From: Streptomyces sp. NBC_00683
GTDB taxonomy: Bacteria; Actinomycetota; Actinomycetes; Streptomycetales; Streptomycetaceae
Assembly (NCBI RefSeq): GCF_036226745.1
Contig: NZ_CP109013.1
Location: 1,674,001-1,738,000 of the forward strand
Direction: 5' to 3'
Length of the DNA stretch: 64,000 nt
The translations under genes were made by a program, and so were the position numbers. The notes under the pieces are model-generated. The model was not told where the DNA came from, made no database searches, and saw only the letters and a list, made by a program, of their open reading frames with translations. How positions within the stretch are numbered: position 1 is the first letter of the stretch; each line of letters begins with the position of its first letter. Below, one piece after another: positions 1 through 7,266 of this stretch.

Positions 1-230
1 ACACGATCTACGGCGAGACGACCGTGCTCGACAAGACGCCGTCGAGGTCCAAGAGCGACCGCGGCATCGTCTACGTCGAGACAAAGGGCTACAAGCAGGA
101 CGGCACGCTGGTCTGCGTGTTCCGCCGCAAGGTGATGGTCCCCACCGAGACGTACATCAAGGAGCGGGGCGGCGAGCAGCCCGGCCGCCCGGAGCTGGTC
201 CAGCCGCCGCAGAAGAACGTGGAGAAGTAG
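1..230 (+). CDS. MaoC-type enoyl-CoA hydratase, C-terminal fragment (likely mesaconyl-CoA hydratase)
   Basis: The reading frame is open from base 3 to the stop at 228-230, so only the last 75 residues of a gene that begins outside the window are present. They read like the end of a MaoC/hot-dog hydratase, with a strand ending in FRRKVMVP and a polar tail. The gene sits 2 bp before an acyl-CoA dehydrogenase. In Streptomyces such a MaoC gene lies between a CitE-like lyase and methylsuccinyl-CoA dehydrogenase in the ethylmalonyl-CoA cluster, where it hydrates mesaconyl-CoA. The catalytic Asp/His region is off the window, so the specific activity rests on context. Confidence 0.75.
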   Translation, partial: TIYGETTVLDKTPSRSKSDRGIVYVETKGYKQDGTLVCVFRRKVMVPTETYIKERGGEQPGRPELVQPPQKNVEK

Positions 231-232
231 CC

Positions 233-1438
233 ATGAGCCGACTCGCGCAGACCGCCGGTCTGACCGATATCCAGCAGGAAATCCTCTCCACGGTCCGGGA
301 TTTCGTCGACAAGGAGATCATTCCTGTCGCGACCCAGCTGGAGCACCGCGACGAGTACCCGACGGAAATCGTCGAAGGACTCAAGGAACTCGGCCTGTTC
401 GGGCTGATGATTCCCGAGGAGTACGGCGGTCTGGGCGAGTCACTGCTCACCTACGCGCTGTGCGTCGAGGAGATCGCCCGCGGCTGGATGAGCGTGTCGG
501 GCATCATCAACACGCACTTCATCGTGGCGTACATGCTCAAGCAGCACGGCACGCAGGAGCAGAAGGACACCTTCCTGCCGCGGATGGCACTGGGCGAGGT
601 GCGGGGCGCCTTCTCGATGTCCGAGCCGGCACTGGGCTCCGATGTCTCCGCGATCACGTCCAAGGGCGTCAGGGACGGCGACGAGTACGTTCTGAACGGC
701 CAGAAGATGTGGCTGACGAACGGCGGAACGTCCACTTTGGTGGCCGTGCTGTGCAAGAGTGACGAAGGACACCCCGAGGGCACCGCCCCCCACAAGTCGA
801 TGACGACCTTCCTCGTGGAGAAGGAGGCGGGCTTCGGTGAGGTCCGCCCCGGTCTCACCATCCCGGGGAAGATCGACAAGATGGGCTACAAGGGCGTCGA
901 CACGACCGAGCTCATCATGGACGGACTGCGCATTCCGGCCAATCGCGTACTGGGCGGCACCACCGGCCGAGGTTTTTACCAAATGATGGACGGCGTCGAA
1001 GTCGGCCGCGTGAATGTCGCCGCACGTGGCTGCGGCGTCGCACAGCGTGCATTCGAACTGGGCGTTTCGTACGCCCAGCAGCGCCATACCTTCGGAAAGC
1101 CGATCGCCCAGCACCAGGCGATCCAGTTCAAACTGGCTGAAATGGCCACCAAGGTCGAAGCAGCTCATGCGATGATGGTGAATGCAGCGCGCAAAAAGGA
1201 CTCCGGGGAGCGAAACGACCTGGAGGCAGGGATGGCGAAGTACCTCGCCTCCGAGTACTGCAAGGAAGTCGTCGAGGACGCCTTCCGTATCCACGGCGGC
1301 TACGGCTTCTCCAAGGAGTACGAGATCGAGCGCCTCTACCGTGAGGCACCGATGCTGCTGATCGGTGAAGGTACCGCCGAGATCCAGAAAATGATCATCG
1401 GTCGCCGGCTCCTCGAGGAGTACCGGTTCCAGGGCTGA
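233..1438 (+). CDS. Acyl-CoA dehydrogenase, probable methylsuccinyl-CoA dehydrogenase
   Basis: This is a full-length 401-residue FAD acyl-CoA dehydrogenase. The N-terminal helical domain is followed by the middle beta domain (FSMSEPALGSDVSA, then MWLTNGG) and the C-terminal helical domain ending in GEGTAEIQKMIIGRRLL. The Glu of that last motif is at the position of the catalytic base in this family. The ATG lies 2 bp after the MaoC stop, implying translational coupling. In the ethylmalonyl-CoA pathway this enzyme oxidises methylsuccinyl-CoA to mesaconyl-CoA, the substrate of the upstream hydratase. Family is certain. Substrate is inferred from the neighbour and from the known ccr-meaA-citE-maoC-acd order in streptomycetes. 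Confidence 0.88.
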   Translation: MSRLAQTAGLTDIQQEILSTVRDFVDKEIIPVATQLEHRDEYPTEIVEGLKELGLFGLMIPEEYGGLGESLLTYALCVEEIARGWMSVSGIINTHFIVAYMLKQHGTQEQKDTFLPRMALGEVRGAFSMSEPALGSDVSAITSKGVRDGDEYVLNGQKMWLTNGGTSTLVAVLCKSDEGHPEGTAPHKSMTTFLVEKEAGFGEVRPGLTIPGKIDKMGYKGVDTTELIMDGLRIPANRVLGGTTGRGFYQMMDGVEVGRVNVAARGCGVAQRAFELGVSYAQQRHTFGKPIAQHQAIQFKLAEMATKVEAAHAMMVNAARKKDSGERNDLEAGMAKYLASEYCKEVVEDAFRIHGGYGFSKEYEIERLYREAPMLLIGEGTAEIQKMIIGRRLLEEYRFQG

Positions 1439-1619
1439 TTGTCCCCTTCAGGGTGATTTGGTGGCGAAGAACATCACACCGAGTCACCCTCGTCCGGAGC
1501 CTTTCAGCTGTCCGACTCGGCTGCTGGCTTGCCCAGTTGCCGCTCGCACCCGATAGCATCGCCGGAAAGCCGCCGTCCCCCCGTTGCCAGCGCGGCATCA
1601 TCCGCTACGAAGGTCATCC

Positions 1620-2267
1620 ATGCCCGACAGCCAAAACTCTGCACCACGCGGCGGGGTCCGCCTTGCGCGCGGAGCATCGCCGTGGCTCCTCCCGACCGTC
1701 GCCACCGCGGCACTCAGCCTCACCCGGGCCCGCAGGTCCGGGCGCTGGGCCGCTGTGGCCGTGCCCACCACCGCGCTCGCGGCGGGCATGCTGTGGTTCT
1801 TCCGTGACCCCGAGCGCGAGATCACCCAGGGCCGCGTCATCTCGCCGGCCGACGGTGTGGTGCAGAGCATCATGCCGTGGAAGGACGGGCGCACCCGCGT
1901 CGCGATCTTCATGAGCCCGCTGAACGTCCACGTCAACCGGGCCCCCCTGGCCGGCACCGTGACGTCGGTCGAGCACATCCCGGGTGGGTTCGTCCCGGCG
2001 TTCAACAAGGAGAGCGAGAACAACGAGCGCGTTGTCTGGCACTTCGACACCGAGCTCGGCGACATCGAGATGGTGCAGATCGCGGGAGCGGTCGCCCGTC
2101 GCATCGTCCCCTACATCCCGCAGGGTACGAAGGTGGAGCAGGGCGAACGCATCGGTCTGATCCGGTTCGGCTCGCGCGTCGACATCTACCTTCCGGAAGG
2201 TATCGATGTCGCGGTCGAGGTCGGACAGGCCACCACCGCGGGGGTGACTCGAATTGACCGTGATTGA
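1620..2267 (+). CDS. psd: Phosphatidylserine decarboxylase proenzyme
   Basis: Decarboxylates phosphatidylserine to phosphatidylethanolamine at the membrane. The 215-residue protein has a basic N-terminus, a hydrophobic segment (about residues 45-60), the family block WFFRDPER, then SPADG, NVHVNRAP and, near the C-terminus, FGSRVD. Self-cleavage at Gly184-Ser185 in that motif would create the pyruvoyl group. The short length fits the archaeal/actinobacterial class. An upstream in-frame ATG at 1584 exists, but 1620 is preferred because a purine-rich GAAGG lies just before it. The end overlaps the start of pssA, which makes the substrate. Confidence 0.93.
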   Translation: MPDSQNSAPRGGVRLARGASPWLLPTVATAALSLTRARRSGRWAAVAVPTTALAAGMLWFFRDPEREITQGRVISPADGVVQSIMPWKDGRTRVAIFMSPLNVHVNRAPLAGTVTSVEHIPGGFVPAFNKESENNERVVWHFDTELGDIEMVQIAGAVARRIVPYIPQGTKVEQGERIGLIRFGSRVDIYLPEGIDVAVEVGQATTAGVTRIDRD

Positions 2268-3108
2268 TCCTGATACACAGGCCGGCTGGGTACCGGAGGC
2301 CGAGGAGGATGCCGACGCCGAGGACATGCCGCTCTCGATGCGGCTGTCGATAGCGGACACCCTCACCCTCGGTAACGCCACGTGCGGATTCATGGCGGTG
2401 TACTTCACCACCACGGGAATCCTCATCCCGCACCTCACCGGCAGCGACGAGACGGGCATGGCCCGCCACTCCGCCGCCACCGCGGTGATCCTCATGCTCA
2501 TGGCCGCGGTGTTCGACCTCTTCGACGGGCTCGTGGCACGCAAGCTGCGTTCCTCGCCGATGGGCGCGGAACTGGACAACCTCTCCGACCTGATCAGCTT
2601 CGGGCTCGCCCCGGCCTACTTCGTGCTCGTGTACGGGATGGTCGCGGACGACGCGCACCAGCGGGTGTCGGCGCTCGCGGCGATCGTGGTGCTGCTCGCG
2701 GTGGTGCTCCGGCTTGCGAGATTCTCCTGCGTGACGCTGAAGGACGGCATGTTCCAGGGCATGCCGAGCCCCTTCGGTGCACTCACGGTCGTCTCGATCG
2801 TGCTCCTGGAGCTGCCCTTCGTGCCGACGCTGCTCGCGATCGTCGGAGTGGCGTGGCTGATGGTCAGCCGGGTCGAGTACCCCAAACCGCGGGGTGTCCT
2901 CGCGGTGGCGATGCTCGGCTGGATCGTGGCCGCGATGGGCCTGCTCGCCGCATGGGCGTTCGACGCCCCCGGCGGCCAGCTGCTCCTGCAGACCGGCTGC
3001 GCGCTGCAGGTCGTGCTGGGTGCGGTGATCCCGCTCTTCGCCACGGCGCGGCGGGTGAACACCTTCCGCGACAACCGGCGCGAGGCACGGGCGGCTCAGC
3101 TCCCGTAG
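2260..3108 (+). CDS. pssA: CDP-diacylglycerol-serine O-phosphatidyltransferase
   Basis: Makes phosphatidylserine from CDP-diacylglycerol and serine, feeding the psd product next door. The CDP-alcohol phosphotransferase signature is complete: D86-L-F-D89-G, then A-R, then a Gly and D106 and D110. About six to eight hydrophobic segments follow, as expected for this integral membrane family. The start is either GTG 2260 or an in-frame TTG at 2254. Both overlap the psd stop, so the genes are translationally coupled. A strong hairpin follows at 3132-3159. Confidence 0.93.
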   Translation: MIDPDTQAGWVPEAEEDADAEDMPLSMRLSIADTLTLGNATCGFMAVYFTTTGILIPHLTGSDETGMARHSAATAVILMLMAAVFDLFDGLVARKLRSSPMGAELDNLSDLISFGLAPAYFVLVYGMVADDAHQRVSALAAIVVLLAVVLRLARFSCVTLKDGMFQGMPSPFGALTVVSIVLLELPFVPTLLAIVGVAWLMVSRVEYPKPRGVLAVAMLGWIVAAMGLLAAWAFDAPGGQLLLQTGCALQVVLGAVIPLFATARRVNTFRDNRREARAAQLP

Positions 3109-3131
3109 CGCACGGCACAGACAGTCACGAG

Positions 3132-3159
3132 GGCCCGGATGCTCCCCGGCATCCGGGCC
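3132..3159 (+). terminator. Hairpin terminator after psd-pssA
   Basis: An 11-bp perfect GC-rich stem (3132-3142 with 3149-3159) and a 6-nt loop lie 23 bp after the pssA stop. No long U tract follows, which is usual in streptomycetes. Confidence 0.8.
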
Positions 3160-3271
3160 TTCGTGCGTCCGGGTACACCACGATGTCCTCAAGGCCCAGT
3201 GGGCGTATTGTCCATATATGCCGTATTCGGTAGTGGGTGCCCCGCCGCTCGTCACGGTGAGGGGTTGAAGC

Positions 3272-5419
3272 GTGCAGGACCAAGCCGCCTCCGTCGCCGC
3301 CACGGGTTCCTGGACCGAGCTTCTGGACGGCCCCGTGGCCCGTGTCGTCGAGGAGGCCGGCGCGTCCGTGGCCATGCTGTACCTGCTGCCGAGGAACGAG
3401 ACCACGCTGCGCCTGACGGTGCTGGCCGGAGCGCCGGGCCAGCTGGCCATTCCCTGGAACCGGGTCACGCTGTCCGCACCGATGCCGGTGTCCGACGCCA
3501 TGCGCCACCGGTGTCTGATCTGGCTCGGCAGCCAGGAGGAGCTGGCGCGCCGCTATCCGCGCCCCGCCCTGGTGCTGCCCTACCGGTTCTCGCTGGCCGC
3601 CGCACCGATCCGTACGGGAGACACCGACTGGGGCGGGCTGGTCCTGCTGTGGCCCGGCTCGCACCCCCCTCAGCTGGCGCCCCGGGAACGTGATGCCGTG
3701 GTCAGGGGCTGCCGCAACATCGGCATGCTCATGCAGCAGTCCGAGAGCAGCGGCTACCCGGTGCTGCCGGGCGCACAGCCGCGGGTGCTGCCCCCGCCGG
3801 AGCCGCCGGTCCCGGAGCCGGCCGAGGGCTCTGCAGCGATGGAGTTCGTCCGGCGGCTGCCCGGGGGCAGCTGCGCGCTGAAGCTGGACGGGACCGTCAG
3901 CTTCCTCACCCCCGCGGCCGCGGAGCTGCTCGGGACCCGTCCTGAGGACGTCCTGGGCACCCTGCCGTGGGTGTCGCTCCCCTGGATGGACAATCCCGCC
4001 ATCGAGGACCACTACCGGGCCGCGGTCATCAGCCGCCAGCAGACGTCCTTCACCGCTCTGCGCCCACCTGACCGGTGGCTCTCCTTCCACCTCTTCCCGA
4101 ACGCCACGGGCATCAGCGTCCGCATCCTTCCCGCCGTCAAACCCGATTCGGCGGACTCCCCGCTGCCGCAGGCCGCGCCGACGCCCGAGACGCCCAGCCG
4201 GGCCACCGCCCTCTATCACCTGATGCACCTCGCCGCGACCCTCACCGAGGCTGTCGGTACGCGCGATGTGATCGAGCTGGCCGGCGACCAGCTCATGCCC
4301 GCCTTCCGGATCCACTCCCTCGTCGTGCTGACCTCGGACCAGGGACGGCTGCGGATCGAGGGTGGCCGCGGCAGTCGTGCCGCGCTCGTGGACGGCTTCG
4401 ACGGTGTGCCGCTGTCCGCCGACAACCCCGCCGCGCACGTGCTGACCACGGGCGTCCCCGCCTTCTTCACCACCACGGGGGAGCTGAAGCGCGCCTACCC
4501 GGCACTCGTCCTGCGCGAGACGGTCGCAGCCTGCGCCTTTCTCCCCCTGGTCGTCTCCGGGCAGCCCATCGGCTCACTGGTGCTCTCCTACGACCGGCCC
4601 CACGAATTCCCGCCCGAGGAACGCGCCCTGCTCACGTCCATCGCCGGCCTGCTCGCCCAGGCGCTCGACCGCGCACGCCTCTACGACACCAAGGACAGGC
4701 TCGCGCACAGCCTGCAGGCACACCTCCTCCCCCACACCCTGCCCCGCATCCCCGGACTGGACGTCGCAGCCCGCTACCTCCCGGCAGCCCGCGGCACGGG
4801 CATCGGCGGCGACTTCTACGACCTGATCCGGCTGGACGACACGACGGCCGCGGCAGCCATCGGTGACGTGCAGGGCCACAACGTGAACGCCGCCGCTCTC
4901 ATGGGACAGGTCCGTACAGCCGTGCACGCCTCCGCCGGAGCGCCGCCCGACGAAGTGCTCGCACGCACCAACCGGCTGCTCACCGATCTCGATCCCGGCC
5001 TGTTCACGAGCTGTCTGTACGTCCATCTCGACCTCGCCGGGCACCGTGCGGTCCTGGCCACCGCCGGCCACCCCTCGCCGCTCCTGAGGCAGCCGGACGG
5101 ACAGACCGAGATGCTCAACCTGCCGCCCGGCCTCCTGCTGGGCATCGATCCGGCGTCCCACTACCCGACGACCGAGATCCCGCTGCCGCCGGGTGCGACG
5201 CTCGCCCTGTTCACGGACGGACTCGTGGAAGCTCCGGGGGTGGACTTCGACGACGCGACGGCCGAGCTCGCCGAACACTTCGCCCTGGCCCTCGACCAGG
5301 ACATGGACGACGTCGCCGACACGCTCGTGCGGTACGCCGAGCGGTACACACCCGGCACCGACGACATCGCCCTGCTCCTCATCAACGCCCTGGGGACGGA
5401 CGCTCCACCGCGGCCATAG
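3272..5419 (+). CDS. SpoIIE/PP2C-family serine phosphatase with GAF-PAS-GAF sensor domains
   Basis: Predicted 715-residue cytoplasmic regulator of the RsbU/SpoIIE type, which dephosphorylates an anti-anti-sigma factor in partner-switching pathways. An N-terminal GAF-like region (about 10-150) is followed by a PAS-like domain (about 190-285, with LDGTVSFLTPAAAELLG), a second GAF domain (about 310-460), a short linker helix and the phosphatase domain (about 490-705). Metal-site motifs are visible: GIGGDFYDL, IGDVQGHNVNAA, LFTDGLVEAPG and GTDDIALLL. No kinase domain is fused and no anti-sigma gene is adjacent, so the partner and signal are unknown. The GTG at 3272 is the first plausible start. 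Confidence 0.9.
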   Translation: MQDQAASVAATGSWTELLDGPVARVVEEAGASVAMLYLLPRNETTLRLTVLAGAPGQLAIPWNRVTLSAPMPVSDAMRHRCLIWLGSQEELARRYPRPALVLPYRFSLAAAPIRTGDTDWGGLVLLWPGSHPPQLAPRERDAVVRGCRNIGMLMQQSESSGYPVLPGAQPRVLPPPEPPVPEPAEGSAAMEFVRRLPGGSCALKLDGTVSFLTPAAAELLGTRPEDVLGTLPWVSLPWMDNPAIEDHYRAAVISRQQTSFTALRPPDRWLSFHLFPNATGISVRILPAVKPDSADSPLPQAAPTPETPSRATALYHLMHLAATLTEAVGTRDVIELAGDQLMPAFRIHSLVVLTSDQGRLRIEGGRGSRAALVDGFDGVPLSADNPAAHVLTTGVPAFFTTTGELKRAYPALVLRETVAACAFLPLVVSGQPIGSLVLSYDRPHEFPPEERALLTSIAGLLAQALDRARLYDTKDRLAHSLQAHLLPHTLPRIPGLDVAARYLPAARGTGIGGDFYDLIRLDDTTAAAAIGDVQGHNVNAAALMGQVRTAVHASAGAPPDEVLARTNRLLTDLDPGLFTSCLYVHLDLAGHRAVLATAGHPSPLLRQPDGQTEMLNLPPGLLLGIDPASHYPTTEIPLPPGATLALFTDGLVEAPGVDFDDATAELAEHFALALDQDMDDVADTLVRYAERYTPGTDDIALLLINALGTDAPPRP

Positions 5420-5504
5420 CGTCGGCCTGCCCGTATCCGGAGGGCATGGTGTCTGTCCTTCGTGGTGGGGGGTGGGCCGTGGGTGTCCCGGGGTGCCGAG
5501 GCGG

Positions 5505-5525
5505 TGGGGTTTCATCGACACCCCA
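5505..5525 (-). terminator. Weak hairpin between convergent genes
   Basis: A 6-bp inverted repeat (5505-5510 with 5520-5525) with a 9-nt loop lies between the phosphatase and cellulase stops. It may serve as a terminator for the cellulase gene, but the stem is short. Confidence 0.3.
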
Positions 5526-5563
5526 GGACGGTCAACGGGTGGTGCGGTGAGCCCTGTTCGGTT

Positions 5564-6949
5564 TCAGCCGCCGTACAGGTCGCCCAGGCTGATGCCGGTG
5601 GTGGCGGTCGCGCCGCCGAGCCTGACCTGGTGGTCGAGGCTGACGAACTTGCCGCCCGACTGCCAGAGCGCCGGCTTGAGCAGGGCGTACTTGGCTTCGT
5701 CCCACGTCGTCCAGTCGTGGTTCAGCAGCCCGCCCGTGTCACCGGAGTTGGGGTTGAGGCACCAGAAGGTCTGGTGGATCCCGTTCTCGACGATGAGGTC
5801 GCGCAGTGCCGTCATCCACTTCTGGTTCGGGCCGTTGTCGAGGAAGCCGCCCCATTCGCCGATGAGCAGGGGTGCGGTGCCGGTCTTGTGCACGAAGAGC
5901 CAGTTCGGGTCCCAGACGTCGCGCTCCAGGGTCGTGCGGCTCCATTCGCCCTGGAACCAGGGCTGTTGGTAGACCAGCGGCCCGTAGTCGTGCGGCGAGT
6001 AGACGAGCTGGTCCTGCTGGGCACCCAGGTCGACCGGGTGGTCCTGGACGCCCCGCAGGTTCCCGCCCCACCACATGTTGTGGTAGTCGGTCGCGGAGGT
6101 GGAGGACCAGTTGGCGCCGTCCTTGGGATAGATCTCGATGCCCTCGCACAGGACGAGGACGTCGGGGTTGATCGCGAGGATGCGCCTGCCCGCGGTCTCG
6201 CAGGTGTACTTGAAGTTGTCCTGGTCGGTGGAGCTGTCCCACTTCGCCCGCGGGCTGTCGGACTGCTTGCCGTGCGGCTCGTTCTTGATGTCCATCGCCA
6301 CGAGGGTGTCGTTGGTGCGGTAGCGGGCGGTCACCCACTCCCAGGCGGAGTAGAACTGCTCGGTGGTGATCGCCCCCTTCCACCACACGGGGTGCACATG
6401 GCCGGAGTTGTCGGCCTCCGCGCTGTGCACGTCGAGCATCACCTTGATGCCGTACTTCTCCGACAGGGCGAGGAAGGCGTCGAACACCTGGAGGGTCGTT
6501 CTGTCCTTGAGCTCCGGGTTCGCCCAGGTGTTGACCGCGCTGGAGACAGCGGCCCGGCCGTCCTTCCACTCCAGCAGGAGCCGGGTGGAGATCGGCACGC
6601 GGACGATGTTGATGCCCCGCTCCGCCATCTGCCGGGTGACCGTCTCCAGATTCGCGGACCACAGTCCGTGGAAGACGCGTTCGGTGGCGTTGAAGCCGAA
6701 CCAGTTGGCGCCGGTCAGCCAGACCCGGTTGCCCTGCTCGTCGACGATCCGGTTGCCCTCGGTGTGCAGCCAGTCCTTGCCGGTGCCGGCAGCGGCCGTC
6801 GCGTGCGGGGCGGGGACCGCCGCGGTTGCCGGGGGTGAGCCCGTCGCCGCCTGCGCGGCGACCGGGCCCGACAGCGTCATCAGAACGGCGGTCGCTGTGA
6901 CGGCTGCGGCGACCGCCGCGCCCAGGCGCTTTCTCATCGATAGCTTCAT
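5564..6949 (-). CDS. Secreted GH5 endoglucanase (cellulase)
   Basis: Secreted glycoside hydrolase family 5 enzyme of 461 residues, predicted to cut beta-1,4-glucan. The basic N-terminus and hydrophobic core (MKLSMRKRLGAAVAAAV) end in an AQA-ATG type signal cleavage region. The TIM-barrel landmarks are present: MDIKNEPHG with acid/base Glu224, HDYGP with His320, and LLIGEWGGF with nucleophile Glu365. There is no carbohydrate-binding module. The start at 6949 is preferred over an in-frame upstream start at 7057 because it begins the signal peptide and because the CebR box lies 41-54 bp upstream of it. Control by cellobiose through CebR is therefore expected. Confidence 0.9.
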   Translation of the reverse strand: MKLSMRKRLGAAVAAAVTATAVLMTLSGPVAAQAATGSPPATAAVPAPHATAAAGTGKDWLHTEGNRIVDEQGNRVWLTGANWFGFNATERVFHGLWSANLETVTRQMAERGINIVRVPISTRLLLEWKDGRAAVSSAVNTWANPELKDRTTLQVFDAFLALSEKYGIKVMLDVHSAEADNSGHVHPVWWKGAITTEQFYSAWEWVTARYRTNDTLVAMDIKNEPHGKQSDSPRAKWDSSTDQDNFKYTCETAGRRILAINPDVLVLCEGIEIYPKDGANWSSTSATDYHNMWWGGNLRGVQDHPVDLGAQQDQLVYSPHDYGPLVYQQPWFQGEWSRTTLERDVWDPNWLFVHKTGTAPLLIGEWGGFLDNGPNQKWMTALRDLIVENGIHQTFWCLNPNSGDTGGLLNHDWTTWDEAKYALLKPALWQSGGKFVSLDHQVRLGGATATTGISLGDLYGG

Positions 6950-6989
6950 CCGTCGTTGCCTTTCATGGGGTAAGGCCGGCAGAGGATCA

Positions 6990-7003
6990 TGGGAGCGCTC
7001 CCA
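6990..7003. promoter_or_regulatory. CebR operator of the GH5 cellulase
   Basis: TGGGAGCGCTCCCA is a perfect 14-bp palindrome identical to the binding site described for CebR, the LacI-family cellobiose/cellooligosaccharide repressor of streptomycetes. It sits 41 bp upstream of the cellulase ATG. The rest of the 317-bp gap to the divergent GH87-like gene (6950-7266) holds AT-richer sequence near 7140-7190 that may contain the promoters, but no clear -35/-10 pair was chosen. Confidence 0.9.
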
Positions 7004-7266
7004 TTCATCTCCCACATGAAGCCAGTGCGTCGCATGTGGTGTCAATGGGCATGTCAATCTTCACTTCCTGAAGGCGCACGGGCAGCCGCCCGACGGTCGC
7101 CGGGAAGCCGAACCGGCCCCGAGTGAGCTCAGTATTCACGCATCTGAGTCATTATTTTGAGTTCTGAACACGAAATCTTGCGCAGCAGCGTGGACTTCCT
7201 TGCGGAGATGCTCCTAGCCTGTGGGGCGTCCGCAGAGCCCCCACGAGCCGCAAGGACGACCTACAC

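Noticed and set aside
1439..1619. Inverted repeats between the acyl-CoA dehydrogenase and psd as a terminator
   Set aside because: GGTGA and TCACC pairs are short and far apart, with no compact stem; left unannotated.
5462..6838. 458-residue plus-strand frame across the GH5 gene
   Set aside because: Antisense shadow caused by high GC third positions; GH5 motifs are on the opposite strand.
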